Below are positions 5,587 to 7,516 of a stretch of DNA of 7,516 bases, piece by piece. Under the pieces are notes generated by a model that saw nothing but the letters and a program-made list of their open reading frames with translations, searched no databases and was not told the origin of the DNA. The position numbers were made by a program, and so were the translations under genes. Position 1 is the stretch's first letter. Each line of letters starts with the position of its first letter. Origin of the DNA: Bacteroidota bacterium (lineage in GTDB: Bacteria > Bacteroidota > Bacteroidia > Bacteroidales > GCA-2748055); contig JAAEOI010000322.1 of NCBI GenBank assembly GCA_024244665.1, positions 1-7,516 on the forward strand, given 5' to 3'.

Positions 5587-6807
5587 TTATAGGTTGAACC
5601 CCAGGGTAAACCTCAGGGTATTGGCAAGGGGACTGTTCTGTCCGTTGGTGGGTACCAGGTAGGAAAAGTCAAGTGCAAAAACGTTCAGTTGCAGGCCGAT
5701 CCCTACTGTAAAGTACTTACGGTTTCCCTTGGTGGAGTGTTCATTGAAGTAGCCGGCACGGATGGCAAACTGACTCCTGTACCAGTACTCCAGTCCCACG
5801 CTGTAGGCAATCTCATTAAACTCCTCACTTGCCACACTGTAACTATCCTTATTCGTATTGTAAATTCCCGGAGCATCATAGAAAGATTGAACCATGCCCA
5901 TGACCACCGATCCGGGAGCCTCTTTTCCGCGGACAATAATGTCATCGCCGGTGGCTGTATCCTGGGTGATTACCGGGGAGGTGGGAACCAGAAGCTTGTT
6001 CAGGTCCACCGCTGCAGTGATGCTGTTGTAGTCATCAATATTGTATGTGAAGCGACCCCCGATCTTCAGGTTGGTGGGGATGGGTGTTTTCTCCGCATCG
6101 GCCGTATAGGAGAGGGGGGTTCCCATATTGGTGATGCTGGCACCTACGGCCCATTCGCCATCACCGGGACCCACGTCAACCTGGTTCTGGTAGTAGAATC
6201 CAAGGTCGGCTGCAAAGGAGATACCTGGCTGGGTCTCCTGTCCGTCGGCTGTATTCTGACCGGCGGTGAGGTCGGAGCGGATGAAACGGAAAGCGATCCC
6301 TCCCGAGAAATGGTCGGTAAAAAGCCTTGAGTAGCCGGCGTCTACCGCAAATTCGTTGGGATTGTACTGCCCGGTTATAGTTCCTGTTAGGTCGGTGAAG
6401 ACAATGTTACCCAGTGAGAAGTACCTCAGTGAGCCGCTCAGTACCTGTTTATCGTCAAGACGGTAGTAACCTGAAAGATAGGCCAGGTTAATGTCCGGGA
6501 TCAGGTTCCTGAGCCAGGGTGTGTATGAGATGGCAAATCCGCCATCACTCTCTATGAATGCGTATTTACCTATATTCCAGTGCTGGGAATTCACATCGGG
6601 TGAGGTTGCGGCACCAACATCTCCCATGGCTCCGGCCCTTGAGTCGGGTGCAATGGTTAAAAACGCTACAGCAGTCTTAATGGTATTCAGATCTTGACCT
6701 GCAAGCTCGCCGGAATTGCCCTGGCTTTGTGCCGAAGTATTTATTGTAGTACCTATTAAAGCTCCGGCAATCAAAATGTTGAAGCCGAATCTAAATCCTT
6801 TTGACAT
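5587..6807 (-). CDS. porV: Type IX secretion outer-membrane protein PorV (LptO)
   Basis: 406 aa from ATG 6807. A TTG seven codons upstream (6828) is rejected because it sits in the predicted -7 box. The signal peptide covers residues 1-26 (core [10 protein letters not shown], cleavage after TSA). The mature protein is a FadL-like outer-membrane beta-barrel. Diagnostic N-terminal blocks are [18 protein letters not shown] (46-63), [11 protein letters not shown] (74-84), SYTPWLR (94-100), [14 protein letters not shown] (106-119) and SLRYFSLG (126-133); the C-terminus is a barrel strand ending FTLGFNL. In the type IX system PorV receives cargo leaving the SprA translocon, binds its C-terminal domain and carries it to the PorU sortase. 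PorU is encoded immediately upstream on the same strand, as in Porphyromonas gingivalis. The commonly seen HWNPAKYAF motif reads HWNIGKYAF, a local divergence whose effect I cannot judge. Confidence 0.96.
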   Translation of the reverse strand: MSKGFRFGFNILIAGALIGTTINTSAQSQGNSGELAGQDLNTIKTAVAFLTIAPDSRAGAMGDVGAATSPDVNSQHWNIGKYAFIESDGGFAISYTPWLRNLIPDINLAYLSGYYRLDDKQVLSGSLRYFSLGNIVFTDLTGTITGQYNPNEFAVDAGYSRLFTDHFSGGIAFRFIRSDLTAGQNTADGQETQPGISFAADLGFYYQNQVDVGPGDGEWAVGASITNMGTPLSYTADAEKTPIPTNLKIGGRFTYNIDDYNSITAAVDLNKLLVPTSPVITQDTATGDDIIVRGKEAPGSVVMGMVQSFYDAPGIYNTNKDSYSVASEEFNEIAYSVGLEYWYRSQFAIRAGYFNEHSTKGNRKYFTVGIGLQLNVFALDFSYLVPTNGQNSPLANTLRFTLGFNL

Positions 6808-6825
6808 CTCTATAGTTTTGTTAAT

Positions 6826-6833
6826 CAAATATA
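6826..6833 (-). promoter_or_regulatory. Predicted -7 promoter box for porV-ispF
   Basis: The minus strand reads TATATTTG, an exact TAnnTTTG match, ending 18 bases before the porV ATG, in the 134-base gap after porU. A TTTTTG lies only 12 bases upstream, too close for a standard -33 element. It suggests porV can be expressed independently of porU. Confidence 0.5.
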
Positions 6834-6941
6834 ATACGATTTCAGCAAAAAGCAGTCATCTTCAGCACTTTTTGTCTGCTTAGTAAGTACGGAAAATTAT
6901 ATATTTTAGTATATATCGAGCGATTCATTTCCACAAAATTA

Positions 6942-7516
6942 TTACAAAAGTACAACTTTTCCACTAGCTGTAGCTATTTCGCCCTCTTCTGTTGTAATTG
7001 TTGCTTTATATATATAGATGCCTCCTCCAAGTTTTGCACCCCCGGCAGAAGTACCGTCCCAGGGCACCGGTTCGAGCCGGAAACCAGGCGAATAAACCTG
7101 CTGATCGATGATGCGGACCATCTCGCCGGACAGGTTGTGAATGGTCAGAACCAGCCTCATTGAACGGTCGGGCCTGTTGTGTTCAATGTTGAAGAGGGTC
7201 TGGTCGCTGAACGGATTGGGGTAGTTAAACAACTGTTCAATCAGCATCTCCTCCGAATCCACCACGAGGAATTCGAGGTTCTCTTCTGCCGAATTGTTGT
7301 GGATATCCCACACTTTGACGGTGATCTGGTGTGGTCCAGTGGACAGGCTCGAGTAAGGATACCTGATCACCCCTGTATTGTAACTGTCGGCGCCGGCCTG
7401 GAAAAATTCATTAAGGATAATGGCATTGCCCCGGTTTTCATCCAGGATGGCCGTAATGTCGTGCCCGATCCCGTTCCCAGTGGTGTTGATCCCGAAGTTG
7501 TCCTGTGCTGTCACCA
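6942..7516 (-). CDS. porU: Type IX secretion sortase PorU, C-terminal fragment
   Basis: The last 191 codons or so of a gene running off the right edge; the true start lies outside, and the GTG near 7514 is just an internal Val codon. Recognisable PorU features are NTTGNGIGHDITAILDEN (10-27 of the visible part), the VKVWDIHNNSAE segment (66-77) and a C-terminal beta-sandwich domain from NYPNPF (97-102) through LTIHNLSGEMVRII, WDGTSAGG and GGIYIYKA. The full protein is a gingipain-like cysteine protease (C25 fold) of over 1,000 residues that cleaves the C-terminal signal of type IX cargo and transfers it to A-LPS; the catalytic Cys and His would lie beyond this window. Together with PorV it forms the cell-surface attachment complex. 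The stop at 6942 is followed by a weak A/T hairpin (6846-6874) and the porV promoter region. Confidence 0.92.
   Translation of the reverse strand, partial: VTAQDNFGINTTGNGIGHDITAILDENRGNAIILNEFFQAGADSYNTGVIRYPYSSLSTGPHQITVKVWDIHNNSAEENLEFLVVDSEEMLIEQLFNYPNPFSDQTLFNIEHNRPDRSMRLVLTIHNLSGEMVRIIDQQVYSPGFRLEPVPWDGTSAGGAKLGGGIYIYKATITTEEGEIATASGKVVLL

Noticed and set aside
5689..6330. 213-codon plus-strand open frame inside porV
   Set aside because: The opposite strand is clearly porV with conserved blocks across the interval; the plus frame is a codon-bias shadow.
6846..6874. Possible terminator after porU (CAAAAAG / CTTTTTG, 15-nt loop)
   Set aside because: The 7-bp stem is nearly all A-T pairs with a long loop, too weak to call as an intrinsic terminator.
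6892..6917. AT-rich inverted repeat TATATA / TATATA between porU and porV
   Set aside because: Six A-T pairs in a very AT-rich gap are expected by chance and give no stable structure.

Overview
The window looks like a chromosomal segment of a Bacteroidota bacterium, most likely a Bacteroidales or Marinilabiliales-type member. Four things point there: the type IX secretion genes porU and porV side by side; four exact and one near match to the Bacteroidota -7 promoter box TAnnTTTG just upstream of genes; the near absence of Shine-Dalgarno sequences; and protein families typical of the phylum. I see no mobile element, CRISPR array, tRNA or rRNA. Gene density is high and no gene-free stretch exceeds 200 bases.

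Layout. Bases 1-182 carry no gene I can support, only a 10-bp inverted repeat and a likely promoter. A small secreted Gly/His-rich protein (183-440, +) follows. It has a C-terminal PLDGG / hydrophobic helix / basic-tail signal resembling the PID-CTERM protein-sorting tails of Bacteroidota. A bidirectional terminator (468-501) separates it from a convergent three-gene minus-strand operon: lemA (2466-1864), a cytosolic TPM-domain protein (1769-1329) and a membrane TPM-domain protein with a Gly-rich tail (1332-532). lemA and the first TPM gene are separated by a nearly G-free spacer holding four copies of a 16-bp tandem repeat. The two TPM genes overlap by 4 bases.

A 196-bp divergent promoter region separates lemA from a plus-strand urocanate hydratase (2663-4675). 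This enzyme is of the long type, close to animal UROC1 in length and sequence, and no other histidine-degradation gene is visible near it.

The right half is a minus-strand cluster: the 3' end of porU (cut by the window edge), porV, ispF, and a small CoA-binding-fold protein that appears to start at TTG. PorU and PorV act together at the outer membrane: PorV shuttles secreted cargo from the translocon to the PorU sortase, which removes the C-terminal signal and attaches cargo to the surface. ispF (isoprenoid synthesis) and the CoA-binding protein probably share the porV transcript but are metabolic.

Most genes are recognisable. The least explained items are the sorting-tail small protein, the 16-bp repeat array inside the lemA operon, and the small repeats in promoter regions. 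I did not find convincing evidence of a wholly new multi-gene system.
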